Part shown: one piece after another, positions 17,348 to 25,364 of the stretch | How the letters are laid out: each line of letters begins with the position of its first letter | How positions within the stretch are numbered: position 1 is the stretch's first letter | Assembly (NCBI RefSeq): GCF_019264355.1 | Contig: NZ_JAHVAH010000001.1 | Span: 1 to 64,000 of the forward strand | Direction of reading: 5' to 3' | DNA: 64,000 nucleotides | DNA from: Sphingomicrobium clamense | GTDB taxonomy: Bacteria; Pseudomonadota; Alphaproteobacteria; Sphingomonadales; Sphingomonadaceae | Made by a program: the position numbers and the translations under genes | Notes under the pieces: model-generated | Told to the model about the DNA's origin: nothing | The model's database searches: none | What the model saw: only the letters and a program-made list of their open reading frames with translations

Positions 17348-18331
17348 ATGGCCCGCAGCCTCTTCAGCCGCCTGAGCCTGACCCGCCACATCCTGCCCGT
17401 GATCGCAATGATCGGGGTGGCGATGGCGATCTACTTCATCGTCGTCCAGTCGCCCGACCGCTCGATGGCCGAAGCGACCGAGACGCCCGCGCGCGCCAAT
17501 GGCGAATTTGCCGGCAAGCCGCGCGTCGCCGGCGCGGGGATCGTCGAACCGTCGAGCGAGACGATCGAGGTGGGCACGGCGCTGTCGGGACTGGTCGAGG
17601 CGGTGCTGGTGACGCCGGGCAGCGTCGTGACCAAGGGCGACCCGCTCTTCCGCGTTGACACGCGCAGCCTGCGCTCGCGCGTCGCCGAGCTCGAGGCCGC
17701 AGCGCGGCGGGCACAGGCCGCGATCGCCGAGGCCGATGCCGCGCGCGCCACCGCCGCGCGCCAGCTCGATCTCTACCGCTCGATCGACGACCCGGCCGCG
17801 GTCAGCCGCGCCGAAGTCATCCGTGCCGAAGGTGATGCGACGAGCGCCACTGCTCGCCGCCGCCTGGCCGAAGCCGAGCTGGCATCGGTCCGCGCACAGC
17901 TCTCCTCGGCCCGCACCGAGCTGGGCCGCGCGACGGTGCGCGCGCCGATCAGCGGCGAGATATTGCGCGTCGACATTCGCCCGGGCGAATTGGTCAATGC
18001 CGGCCCCGGTGGCGGCGGGCCCTATATCCGCATGGGGCAGACCAACCCGCTCCACGTGCGCATCGACGTCGACGAGGACGAGGCGCTGCGCGTAGCCGAA
18101 GGCGAGCCCGCCATCGTCAGCCCGCGCGGCGGTGCCGATACGCGCGTCGAGGCGCGCTTCGTGCGGATCGAGCCGCTGGTCGTGCCCAAGCAGAGCCTGA
18201 CCAATTCGGCCGCCGAACGCGTCGACGTGCGCGTCATGCAACTGATCTACGCACTGCCCGCAGACGCCGGTTTTCGCGTCGGGCAACAGGTCGATGCCTT
18301 CATTCCCGCCAAGGAGGCGGCCGCCCAATGA
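17348..18331 (+). CDS. HlyD-family periplasmic adaptor (membrane fusion protein) of the ABC efflux system
   Basis: A 327-residue adaptor with an N-terminal anchor (HILPVIAMIGVAMAIYFIVV). A split biotinyl-lipoyl domain (ASGIVEPSSETIEVGTALSG-like entry and RAPISGEILRVDIRPGELV exit) surrounds a short alpha-helical hairpin at about residues 110-190, and a beta-barrel domain follows. It links the inner-membrane permease to the outer-membrane channel encoded next. The ATG at 17348 begins right after the ATPase stop; an in-frame upstream start would place 15 odd residues before the anchor, so it is rejected. It overlaps the next gene by four bases. Confidence 0.9.
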   Translation: MARSLFSRLSLTRHILPVIAMIGVAMAIYFIVVQSPDRSMAEATETPARANGEFAGKPRVAGAGIVEPSSETIEVGTALSGLVEAVLVTPGSVVTKGDPLFRVDTRSLRSRVAELEAAARRAQAAIAEADAARATAARQLDLYRSIDDPAAVSRAEVIRAEGDATSATARRRLAEAELASVRAQLSSARTELGRATVRAPISGEILRVDIRPGELVNAGPGGGGPYIRMGQTNPLHVRIDVDEDEALRVAEGEPAIVSPRGGADTRVEARFVRIEPLVVPKQSLTNSAAERVDVRVMQLIYALPADAGFRVGQQVDAFIPAKEAAAQ

Positions 18332-19746
18332 CCGCGCGCTTCCTCCTGACCGGCGCCGCCGCGCTGGCGCTCGCCGCCTGCGCGGGGAGCCCGGCACCGT
18401 CGCCCACGCCCGACATGGTGCAATTGCCCGACCGCTTCGCGCTGGCGCCCGCGGCAGCCGATGCGGAGGTCGCCGAAGCACAGTTGCAGGCGTTGCTCCC
18501 CGAAGATCCGGCGTTCGATGCCTTGGCCGCGCGCACACTGGCGGAAGGTCCAGACCTGCTCGCCGCGATCGCGCGGATCGAGGCGGCTCGCGCAGGCGCG
18601 GCCCGAGCGCGCGCCGAGCGGCTGCCGAGCGTGGGCTATGATGCGGGGGTCAGCGCAACGCGCACCAACCCCGACCAGTTCGGCGCGAGCCTGCCGCCCG
18701 GGGTCGAGATCGACACCGAGCGGACCAGCTATGCCGCCAACCTGACCGCGCGCTGGGACGCCGACCTGTTCGGGCAGCTCAAGGCGAGCGAACGCGCCGC
18801 GGGATTCCGGCTCGACGCTGCAACCGCGCAGGCTGCCGCCGTACGCCTCGCGCTGGTCGGCGAGATCGGGTCGGCGGTGATCGACTGGCGCACGCTCGAT
18901 GCACAGGCCAAGGCGCTGGCCGCCGACGCTTCCTCGGCGCGTGAGCTGGAGCGACTGGCGCTGGTGCGCGAAGAGGCTGGGCTTGCGCCCGGGATCGACA
19001 GCGAGCGTGCCGCCGCGCAGGCCGCGGCGAGCGAGGCGCGACTGGCCGCACTCGAAAGCCAGCGCGCGCTATTGCTCGGACGGCTGATCGCGCTGACGGC
19101 GCTGCCTGCGCCCGAGGTGATCGCTGCGTTCGGGGCGGGATCGCTCGATGCGGACCTGCCCGAAGCGCCTGCCGCCCTGCCCTCGACGCTGCTTGTCGCG
19201 CGCCCCGACGTGGCGGCGAGCGCCGCGCAACTTGCCGCCGCCGATGCCGAGGTGTTGGCGGCCGCCGCCGCGCGCTTCCCCAAATTGTCGTTGAGCGCGG
19301 GCATCGGCTTGCTCGCCTTCGCGATCGGCGACCTGTTCGACGCCGACAGCATCGTCGGCAGCCTTGCGGCGGGCATCGCCGGACCGCTGCTCGATTTCGG
19401 ACGCATCGATGCAGAGATCGACCGCGCCGAAGCCGAGACGCAGATCGCCTTCCAGCAATATCGCGGGACCGTGTTCACCGCGCTGGGCGAGACGGAAAGC
19501 GCCTATTTGCTGATCGAAGCCGCCGACCGCGAGGCGGACGCCGCCGCGCGCCAGGCCGCCAGCGCCAGCCGCGCCGCGCGGCTCACCCGCATGCGGCTCG
19601 ACGCGGGGCTCGCCAACCTGTCGCAGGCGCTCGAGGCGCAGCGGCTGGCCGATGCCGGCAATGCCGAGGCAGCAGCGGCGTTGGGCCGTGCGCAGCGGGC
19701 GCGGCTCCTGCTGTGGCAGGCGCTCGGCGGCAGTGCGCTCGACTAG
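18328..19746 (+). CDS. NodT/TolC-type outer-membrane efflux lipoprotein
   Basis: A 472-residue outer-membrane factor. The signal peptide ends in a clear lipobox, ALALAACAGS, and the rest is the repeated alpha-helical/beta-barrel layout of the NodT family (SYAANLTARWDADLFGQLKA, a characteristic family block, and a matching second repeat with GIAGPLLDFGRIDAEIDRA). It is the last gene of the efflux operon and forms the exit duct. Its TAG stop shares bases with the stop of the convergent serine hydrolase gene (CTAG at 19743-19746). Having a dedicated exit duct makes the system self-contained. Confidence 0.92.
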   Translation: MTARFLLTGAAALALAACAGSPAPSPTPDMVQLPDRFALAPAAADAEVAEAQLQALLPEDPAFDALAARTLAEGPDLLAAIARIEAARAGAARARAERLPSVGYDAGVSATRTNPDQFGASLPPGVEIDTERTSYAANLTARWDADLFGQLKASERAAGFRLDAATAQAAAVRLALVGEIGSAVIDWRTLDAQAKALAADASSARELERLALVREEAGLAPGIDSERAAAQAAASEARLAALESQRALLLGRLIALTALPAPEVIAAFGAGSLDADLPEAPAALPSTLLVARPDVAASAAQLAAADAEVLAAAAARFPKLSLSAGIGLLAFAIGDLFDADSIVGSLAAGIAGPLLDFGRIDAEIDRAEAETQIAFQQYRGTVFTALGETESAYLLIEAADREADAAARQAASASRAARLTRMRLDAGLANLSQALEAQRLADAGNAEAAAALGRAQRARLLLWQALGGSALD

Positions 19747-20780
19747 TCGGTCGTCGCGTGCGAGGCGGCGCGCATGGCGCCGACGAGGCAGCGGAAATCG
19801 CTCTGCTCGTCGGTTGCGCCCGCGATGGTCAGCCCCGTGTGCGGCTGGTGCAGCGCGAGCACGCCCCAGAAGCCCGAATGCGACCAGCTGGTGTTGCCGT
19901 CGGGATTAGTGTTGGCGAACAGGCCGAGCCGGTAGCGGTCGGCATTTTCATGCTCGCCCTGCCAGCGCATCGCCTCCAGCGTCTCTGCGTTCTCGAATAG
20001 ACGGCCTTCGTTGATCGCGCGGAACAGCGTCGCGAGATCGCGCATCGACATGACCAGTCCGCCGCCTCCAAAGGCGTCGGCCGAGCCATGGACGTCGGTC
20101 ACGTCCTCGCCCCCGACATGCTGGCGCCCGCGCCTGGCACGATCCGCTTCGAACACGTCCCACCAGCTTTCGCGAAGCCTGAGATCGTCAAGGTCGAGCA
20201 GGTCGCGGACGGCAGCGGCAAGCGGAAGGCGCGTCGCGCGCTCGATCATGTTGCCGACCAGCACGTATCCCGTGTCGCTATATTCGAATTTCTCGCCCGG
20301 CGCGCCGACCGGATCGCCATAGTCTGCCATCAACGCGACCTGTTCGTGGACGGTCCAGCGATGGTCGGGGTCGGCGAAGACGGCGGGGGCGTAGCGCGGG
20401 TCCTCGGCATGGCTGTAGAGCCCGGCGCTGTGGCTCAGTAGCTGGCGCAAGGTCATCGCGCCGGGGTCGTAGCCGTCGCCTTCGAGAATGTCGGTGAGCG
20501 CGGGATCGAGCCGGTCGGCGATGGGCGCGTCGAGGTCGAGCCTGCCCTGCTCGACCAGCCGCAGCGCGGCGGCGGCGGTGACGGTCTTGGTGGCCGACGC
20601 GGTGCGCAGCGGGGTGGCGGCGCTGATCGCCTTGCCGTTGGAAAGCTGCGCGCGACCCTCGGGCGTGATCATCGCGATGGCGATGGCGCTTTCGCACTGC
20701 AGTGCGGCGTCGCGGCCGGCGGTGAGGCGGGTCTCGATGTCGGTCGTCATCGCCAGCGCGGCGAGAATGGTGATGTTCAT
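19743..20780 (-). CDS. Serine hydrolase, beta-lactamase/D-aminopeptidase-like
   Basis: A 345-residue member of the serine beta-lactamase/penicillin-binding-protein-like family. The SxxK motif is SATK (in LRTASATKTVTAAA), the YxN position reads YSD (in FEYSDTGYVLVG), and the C-terminal box is SHSGFWG. YSD in place of YxN is seen in esterases and peptidases of this family, so a lactam substrate is not implied. The ATG at 20780 has GGGAGA upstream; the N-terminus is weakly hydrophobic and not a convincing signal peptide. It lies 74 bases after the receiver gene on the same strand and could belong to the end of that transcript. Confidence 0.8.
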   Translation of the reverse strand: MNITILAALAMTTDIETRLTAGRDAALQCESAIAIAMITPEGRAQLSNGKAISAATPLRTASATKTVTAAAALRLVEQGRLDLDAPIADRLDPALTDILEGDGYDPGAMTLRQLLSHSAGLYSHAEDPRYAPAVFADPDHRWTVHEQVALMADYGDPVGAPGEKFEYSDTGYVLVGNMIERATRLPLAAAVRDLLDLDDLRLRESWWDVFEADRARRGRQHVGGEDVTDVHGSADAFGGGGLVMSMRDLATLFRAINEGRLFENAETLEAMRWQGEHENADRYRLGLFANTNPDGNTSWSHSGFWGVLALHQPHTGLTIAGATDEQSDFRCLVGAMRAASHATTD

Positions 20781-20854
20781 GCGCAAGTCTCCCTTGCGCA
20801 CGAACACAACATGGCCCGGCAAAAGCGGGCAAGGGTCAATCGATCAACGGGGGG

Positions 20855-21214
20855 CTACTCGCCGGTGGCGTCTTCGACCGTGCGCACAAGCCGCTGCGGC
20901 GCGCAGGGCTTGGAACAGAAGGAGGCGGTCGGGAATTCGGCAGTGAGCTCTTCGGGGAGCGCGTGGCCCGAATGGAAGATGATCGGGACCTTCATCTCGG
21001 TCAGGCAATGCGCGACCGGGTGGACCGTCTCGTCGTTGAGCTGGACGTCGAGGACCGCGCAGTCGGGGCGGTTGGCCTTGATCGTCTCGAGCGCGCAGGC
21101 GACGTCCTCGCACGGGCCGATAATGTCGCAGCCGGCATCCTCGAGCGTGTGGGCGATATCGAGCGCGATGATATATTCGTCCTCGACCACGAGGACGCGC
21201 TTGCGGCCGTTCAG
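20855..21214 (-). CDS. Single-domain response regulator (LovR-like position)
   Basis: A stand-alone receiver domain of about 119 residues. It has the acidic pocket VVEDEY, the phospho-acceptor aspartate in CAVLDVQL, a conserved Ser in IIFHSGH, and the conserved lysine in FCSKP. There is no output domain. The first beta strand (RKRVLVVEDE) requires a start upstream of the GTG at 21190. The only codon that fits is a CTG at 21212-21214, overlapping the TGA of the kinase gene. I take that as the likely start; GTG at 21190 is the fallback and would remove part of beta strand 1. Position and size match the lovK-lovR arrangement, where a single-domain receiver drains phosphate from an HWE kinase. 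Confidence 0.85.
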   Translation of the reverse strand: MNGRKRVLVVEDEYIIALDIAHTLEDAGCDIIGPCEDVACALETIKANRPDCAVLDVQLNDETVHPVAHCLTEMKVPIIFHSGHALPEELTAEFPTASFCSKPCAPQRLVRTVEDATGE

Positions 21215-23904
21215 TCCTGCCTCCGGCTGCCGGGCGGAATCGAGAGCGTTAATGTATAGGCCCCTTCGTCACTCTGCTGGTCGAGTGTCGCGCCGATCTG
21301 ACGCGCGGATGCCGCGACCAATGTCGAACCAAACCCTTCGGCCTCGGCGCGGTTCCGGCGCTCGGTCACTTTCTCGTGCCATGTGACGGTGACGCCAGCG
21401 TCGTCATTTTCGGCCCACTGGATCGAAAGCGAGCCGTTGCGGTCGCCCAGCGCGCCATATTTGACCGAGTTGGTCGCGCTTTCGTGGAGGATCAAAGCGA
21501 GGCTGGAGAGCGCGGCGGTTTCGACCGCGATCTCGGGGCCGTCGATGGTCAACTTGGGGTGGTCGGCATAGGGCTCGAGCGTCGCGGAAATGAGCGCGTG
21601 CAGCGTCCCCGGGCGGTCTTCGCCATGGTCGTTCGTGAGCGAATGCGCGCGCCCCAGCGCGGCGATGCGGTCGCGCAGGGTGGTCGCGAGTTCGTCCGCC
21701 TTGTCGGTTTCGCGTGCGGCGAGGCCAACCAGCCCGCCGATGATCGCGAACAGGTTTTTCACGCGGTGGTTCATCTCGCGCAGCATCAGTTCGCGCATGG
21801 CAAGCGCCTCGACGTCGCGGGTGATGTCGAAGAGCACGCCGATCATCGCCTTGGGATCGCTGCCCTCGACCATACGGCCCATGCCGCGCAGCGTGCGCGT
21901 GTCGCCGTCATCGCTCATGATGCGATAGGTCATGTCATAGTCGGATTCGCCGGCGATCGCGCGGCGCAGCGACGCTTCGACCTCGCCGCGATCTTCCGGG
22001 TGGATCCGCTGGATGATCTCGCTCACGGCATATTCGTCTTCGCCATGCGCGTAGAGAAGCCGCTCCGAATGATGGTCGAGATGGACGCGGTCTTCCTCGA
22101 CGAAATATTCCCACACACCGATGCCCGCGACTTCCAGTGCAAGCCCGAGCCGTTCGCGTTCCTGCGCCAGTTCGCGCGCGAGTTCCTTGGCGGCGGTGAT
22201 GTCGGTGAAGACGAGCGTCGCGCCTTCGACATTCCCGTCCATCGCGCGGTAGGGCATGACGCGCAGGAGATAGATATCTCCATCGGGGGTCGTGACCTGG
22301 CGTTCGATCGCGGGATGGCCGGCGATGACCGCACGCGCGTCTTCGAGATATTTCTTGCCCGAGAAATTGGCGGTCATTTCATCGAGCCCACGCCCGCGAT
22401 CGCCGTCCTGGAATGGGAAGAGATTCTCGGCCGCCTCGGTATAGCTGCGGATCTTCAGGTCGGCATCGAGGACCACCACGGCGAGCTGGGTGCTGTCGAA
22501 GAAATTCTTGAGATCGGCATTGGCGACGGTGAGCTGGTCGACCTTGGACTTCAACTCGTCGTTGACCGTGGTCAGCTCCTCGTTGGTCGACTGGAGCTCC
22601 TCGTTCATCGACATCATTTCTTCGTTGGAGCTCTTCAGTTCCTCGTTGACCGTCTCGAGCTCCTCGACCGTCGTGCGGAGGCGATGGCGCGCGATGCGCA
22701 ATTCATCCTCGAGGATCTGCACCTGGCCATCGCTCGGCCCCATGTCGGTGAGTTCGTCATCCTCGCCGGGGCGGAACGGGGCCACGTCTCGGAAGACCAG
22801 CAGCACCTGCCCGTCGGGGAGCGGGTCGGCGATGACGTTGATCGCCTGCTTGCCGAAATCGGACACGACCTCGACGTCGCGCGCGACCACGCGGCTGCGT
22901 TCGGACTGCGACTGCCGGATGAGAGGCAAGAGGATCTCGCGCAAGCCCGGCCGCGCCAGCGAGGCGGCGCTCGACGGGCCGGCCTGAATGCCGGGGAATT
23001 CGAAATAGCGGCTGAGACGACCGTAGCTCGCTTCCATGTCGCCATGCATGTCGACGACCATCGCGGCGGGCGAATAACGCTCGAGGAGGCGTTTGACCGC
23101 AATGTCGGCTTCGCCCTTGGGCGTGGCTTCGCGCAGGCGCGCCTGCGCACGCTGGAACCGTCCTCGCGGCGGCGCCGAACTGTGCAGCTCGACCGGATAG
23201 TTGCCGCGGCCCTCGAGGCGGCGGAAGATACGCGCTTTCTGGTCGACGGGTTCGAACAGGTTGTCGAACCGCCCGATCGTCTCCGAGGGGCCGAGGAATA
23301 GATAACCGCCCTCGACGATCGAGTAATGGAGGAGCGGGATGACGAGCTGCTGCAGGCGCTCGCCAAAATAGATAAGCAGATTGCGGCAGCTGACGAAGTC
23401 GAGTTTCGAAAAGGGCGCGTCCTTGATCAGGCTGTGGTGCGAGAAGCGCACCATTTCCATGATCCTTGGAGACACCGCCACGGACTCACCGGCGACGACG
23501 GTAAATTTCTCGCGCATGTTATCGGGCATGTCGGCGAGCGCCGCGGGCGGATAACGACCGGAACGCGCGATGTTGAGCATGCGGTCGTCAATGTCGGTGG
23601 CAAAGATCTGGACGATCGGGCGGACCTCTTGCCGGTCGGCTTCGTCGGCGATCATCATGGCGATCGAATAGGCTTCCTCCCCGCTCGAACAACCGGGGAT
23701 CCAGACCCGCAACTCGCCGGTCGGCTGGTCGCCATATTTTCTGACGAGCGGTTCGATCACGATCTCACGCAGCAGTTCGAAATGTTCACGGTCGCGGAAG
23801 AAGCGGGTGACGTTGATCAGGAGGTCACGGAACAGCGCCTCGCATTCATCGACGTCGGCGCGGATGCGGGCGAGATAATCCTCGGCCTTGACGATATCGA
23901 GCAC
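21211..23904 (-). CDS. CheR methyltransferase-PAS-HWE histidine kinase (downstream half of a stop-split CheB/CheR kinase)
   Basis: An 897-residue frame that opens with GTG directly after a TAG. Residues 1-230 are most of a CheR methyltransferase (LFRDLLINVTRFFRDREHF, VWIPGCSSGEEAYS, DFVSCRNLLIYF). Residues about 240-395 contain a PAS-like region. About 395-470 form a long coiled coil of repeated EEL/NEEL units. Two PAS domains span about 470-700, and about 700-890 are an HWE/HisKA_2 kinase (MLREMNHRVKNLFAIIGG with the phospho-His, LHESATNSVKYGA, and the WxE motif as VTWHEK). The N-terminal helix bundle of CheR is encoded upstream of the TAG, so this piece lacks a whole CheR on its own. No good ribosome site precedes the GTG. 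The next gene is its likely receiver partner. Confidence 0.85.
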   Translation of the reverse strand: MLDIVKAEDYLARIRADVDECEALFRDLLINVTRFFRDREHFELLREIVIEPLVRKYGDQPTGELRVWIPGCSSGEEAYSIAMMIADEADRQEVRPIVQIFATDIDDRMLNIARSGRYPPAALADMPDNMREKFTVVAGESVAVSPRIMEMVRFSHHSLIKDAPFSKLDFVSCRNLLIYFGERLQQLVIPLLHYSIVEGGYLFLGPSETIGRFDNLFEPVDQKARIFRRLEGRGNYPVELHSSAPPRGRFQRAQARLREATPKGEADIAVKRLLERYSPAAMVVDMHGDMEASYGRLSRYFEFPGIQAGPSSAASLARPGLREILLPLIRQSQSERSRVVARDVEVVSDFGKQAINVIADPLPDGQVLLVFRDVAPFRPGEDDELTDMGPSDGQVQILEDELRIARHRLRTTVEELETVNEELKSSNEEMMSMNEELQSTNEELTTVNDELKSKVDQLTVANADLKNFFDSTQLAVVVLDADLKIRSYTEAAENLFPFQDGDRGRGLDEMTANFSGKKYLEDARAVIAGHPAIERQVTTPDGDIYLLRVMPYRAMDGNVEGATLVFTDITAAKELARELAQERERLGLALEVAGIGVWEYFVEEDRVHLDHHSERLLYAHGEDEYAVSEIIQRIHPEDRGEVEASLRRAIAGESDYDMTYRIMSDDGDTRTLRGMGRMVEGSDPKAMIGVLFDITRDVEALAMRELMLREMNHRVKNLFAIIGGLVGLAARETDKADELATTLRDRIAALGRAHSLTNDHGEDRPGTLHALISATLEPYADHPKLTIDGPEIAVETAALSSLALILHESATNSVKYGALGDRNGSLSIQWAENDDAGVTVTWHEKVTERRNRAEAEGFGSTLVAASARQIGATLDQQSDEGAYTLTLSIPPGSRRQD

Positions 23905-23907
23905 CTA
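23905..23907 (-). other. In-frame TAG stop that divides CheB/CheR-HWE kinase
   Basis: The minus strand reads CGC ATG TAG GTG CTC GAT here. Both sides are homologous to a single CheR domain in the same frame, and the joint frame from 24642 to 21211 would encode 1,143 residues without another stop. The stop overlaps possible start codons on both sides (ATG before, GTG after). Confidence 0.9.
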
Positions 23908-24642
23908 CATGCGGCGTTCGATGCGACGCTCCAGCGTGGAGCGTTTGTAGCCCGAGAAATCGTGCCCGATGAGTTCGTGAACAGTCGAGCAAAGCATGTC
24001 GATGTGACTAGCGACGGTGGACGAGCCATCGGCTGCGCTCTCGTCCCGCTTGCGGCGAAAATAATCGCCGATCGTGTCGATCAGCCCGCTGGGTTCCTTG
24101 ACGAAATCGACGAGGCCCGTGCCCACCGCGGCAAGCGGCATGCCGTCATAGCGCGCACTGGTCGGCTCCTGCGCAAGCGCGATCCCGCCATGTTCCTTGA
24201 TTGCGCGCAAACCGACCGCACCGTCGGCGCCGGTGCCCGACAGCACGACGCAGGCAGCCCTGTCACCGGCTTCCTCCGAAAGCGATTCGAAAAAATCGTC
24301 GATCGGTCTGCGCAGTCCACGGGGCCGCTCGAATTCCTTCAGGATCAAACTGCCATCCTCGATGGCGAGGCCGTGGCCGGGCGGGATGACATAGACATGG
24401 TCGGGCTCGGGCGTCTCTCCGCCGCGCACCTGGCTGACGGTCATGGACGTTTCGCGCGACAGGAGCTGCGCCATCAGGCTTTCGTGATCGGGGTCGAGAT
24501 GCTGGATGACGACGAAGGCCATTCCGGTCGGCCCATTGGGCGCGCCGAGCATCTCCCGAAGCGCTTCCAGCCCGCCGGCCGACGCGCCGATACCCACGAT
24601 CGGCAGGGGACCGGATTCCTCCGCCGATTTACCTTCGGACAT
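23905..24642 (-). CDS. CheB methylesterase domain plus start of CheR (upstream half of a stop-split CheB/CheR kinase)
   Basis: A 245-residue product. Residues about 12-190 are a CheB catalytic domain without a receiver: Ser in GIGASAGG, His in VIQHLDPDHES and Asp in LSGTGADGAVG. The last about 40 residues (HELIGHDFSGYKRSTLERRI) are the N-terminal helices of CheR. The frame stops at TAG (23905-23907), and the same frame continues at once with VLDIVKAEDYLARIRADVDE, exactly what CheR should have next. In known proteins CheB, CheR, PAS and the kinase are one chain. The start at 24642 has GGGAG upstream. Read-through, re-initiation, a recent mutation or a sequence error would all fit. Confidence 0.85.
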   Translation of the reverse strand: MSEGKSAEESGPLPIVGIGASAGGLEALREMLGAPNGPTGMAFVVIQHLDPDHESLMAQLLSRETSMTVSQVRGGETPEPDHVYVIPPGHGLAIEDGSLILKEFERPRGLRRPIDDFFESLSEEAGDRAACVVLSGTGADGAVGLRAIKEHGGIALAQEPTSARYDGMPLAAVGTGLVDFVKEPSGLIDTIGDYFRRKRDESAADGSSTVASHIDMLCSTVHELIGHDFSGYKRSTLERRIERRM

Positions 24643-24718
24643 ACCTGACTCCCGTCCGCGAAAGGAAGTTTGGTACGGCTGCGCATCGAGATTGTGAAGT
24701 CCTGCGCATCCGCGGCCT

Positions 24719-25273
24719 CTACTGCAGCATGCCGGCACGGTCCGCTTCGTCAATCAAAAGCCGGCCCTGCGCGATCGACGCCGCGGCTTCCGCCATCGAC
24801 TGATAAGAGCCGACGATCATCTCGCGATGCCCGCTCCCGCTCATGTCCACGCGCATCCGGTCGCCCCGTTCGTCGTGTTCGAGCAATTCTTCGGGTGCCG
24901 CGCGTGTGATGTCGAACTGCGAGCCAAGAATATATCGTGGCGTGCCACCCGGCCCCTTGAGCCGGGTCAGCGTCACCAGGTTGACGAACGGGTCGCCATT
25001 CGCGCGGAAGTTGATCAGTTGGACGCGAATGCGCGGCCGCTGCGGATCGGCCATGAATTCGCGCAACCTCATCACGCCCGGCTGGCGCGTGAGATGGTTT
25101 TGCATGAACCGACAGTTGCGACCGACAACGTTGTCGCGCGCATAGCCCGTCAGGGCCACGAACCGTTCATTCGTCTCGACGATGCGCGCTCGCGGGTCGT
25201 CAACGCGCGCGAGGGTCAGGGCGACGTTCGCGCCCTGCACATAATCGGAAACGCCCTTTGGCAAGTCCGTCAA
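24719..25273 (-). CDS. Short LOV-domain blue-light photoreceptor
   Basis: A 184-residue protein. Residues about 12-130 are a LOV-type PAS domain with the flavin-adduct cysteine in GRNCRFMQ (canonical GRNCRFLQ). Flavin-contact residues are present as well: NxxFxxxTGY as NERFVALTGY, LINFRANGDPFVN and YILGSQFDIT. The remaining about 55 residues are helical with no effector domain, so it is a short LOV protein that must signal through a partner. The start is TTG at 25273 with GAGG upstream. The kinase genes begin 76 bases downstream on the same strand, and an EcfG-type promoter lies about 66 bases upstream. It most likely feeds light (or redox) input to the HWE kinase. Confidence 0.92.
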   Translation of the reverse strand: MTDLPKGVSDYVQGANVALTLARVDDPRARIVETNERFVALTGYARDNVVGRNCRFMQNHLTRQPGVMRLREFMADPQRPRIRVQLINFRANGDPFVNLVTLTRLKGPGGTPRYILGSQFDITRAAPEELLEHDERGDRMRVDMSGSGHREMIVGSYQSMAEAAASIAQGRLLIDEADRAGMLQ

Positions 25274-25339
25274 CGCAATCCTCGATCCGGAATCTCGGCA
25301 GACGCAACAAAAGCTTACTCGTCACCACATGGAGCAAGG

Positions 25340-25364
25340 AACGAGAGTAGGATAGCCCTGTTCC
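25340..25364 (-). promoter_or_regulatory. EcfG-type (general stress sigma) promoter of the LOV/kinase operon
   Basis: On the minus strand GGAAC (25364-25360) and CGTT (25343-25340) are separated by exactly 16 bases, a perfect match to the alphaproteobacterial general-stress sigma factor consensus GGAAC-N16/17-CGTT. It lies 66 bases upstream of the LOV start codon in the right orientation. The site is nearly symmetric, so the plus strand carries GGAAC-N16-TGTT. Confidence 0.8.

Noticed and set aside
19743..19746. Overlap of two stop codons as a sign of a broken gene
   Set aside because: Both proteins end at normal family positions; CTAG simply serves as TAG on both strands.
21376..23301. 641-residue plus-strand open frame
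   Set aside because: Antisense to the CheR-HWE kinase, with no family motifs and an Arg/Asp/Val-rich composition.
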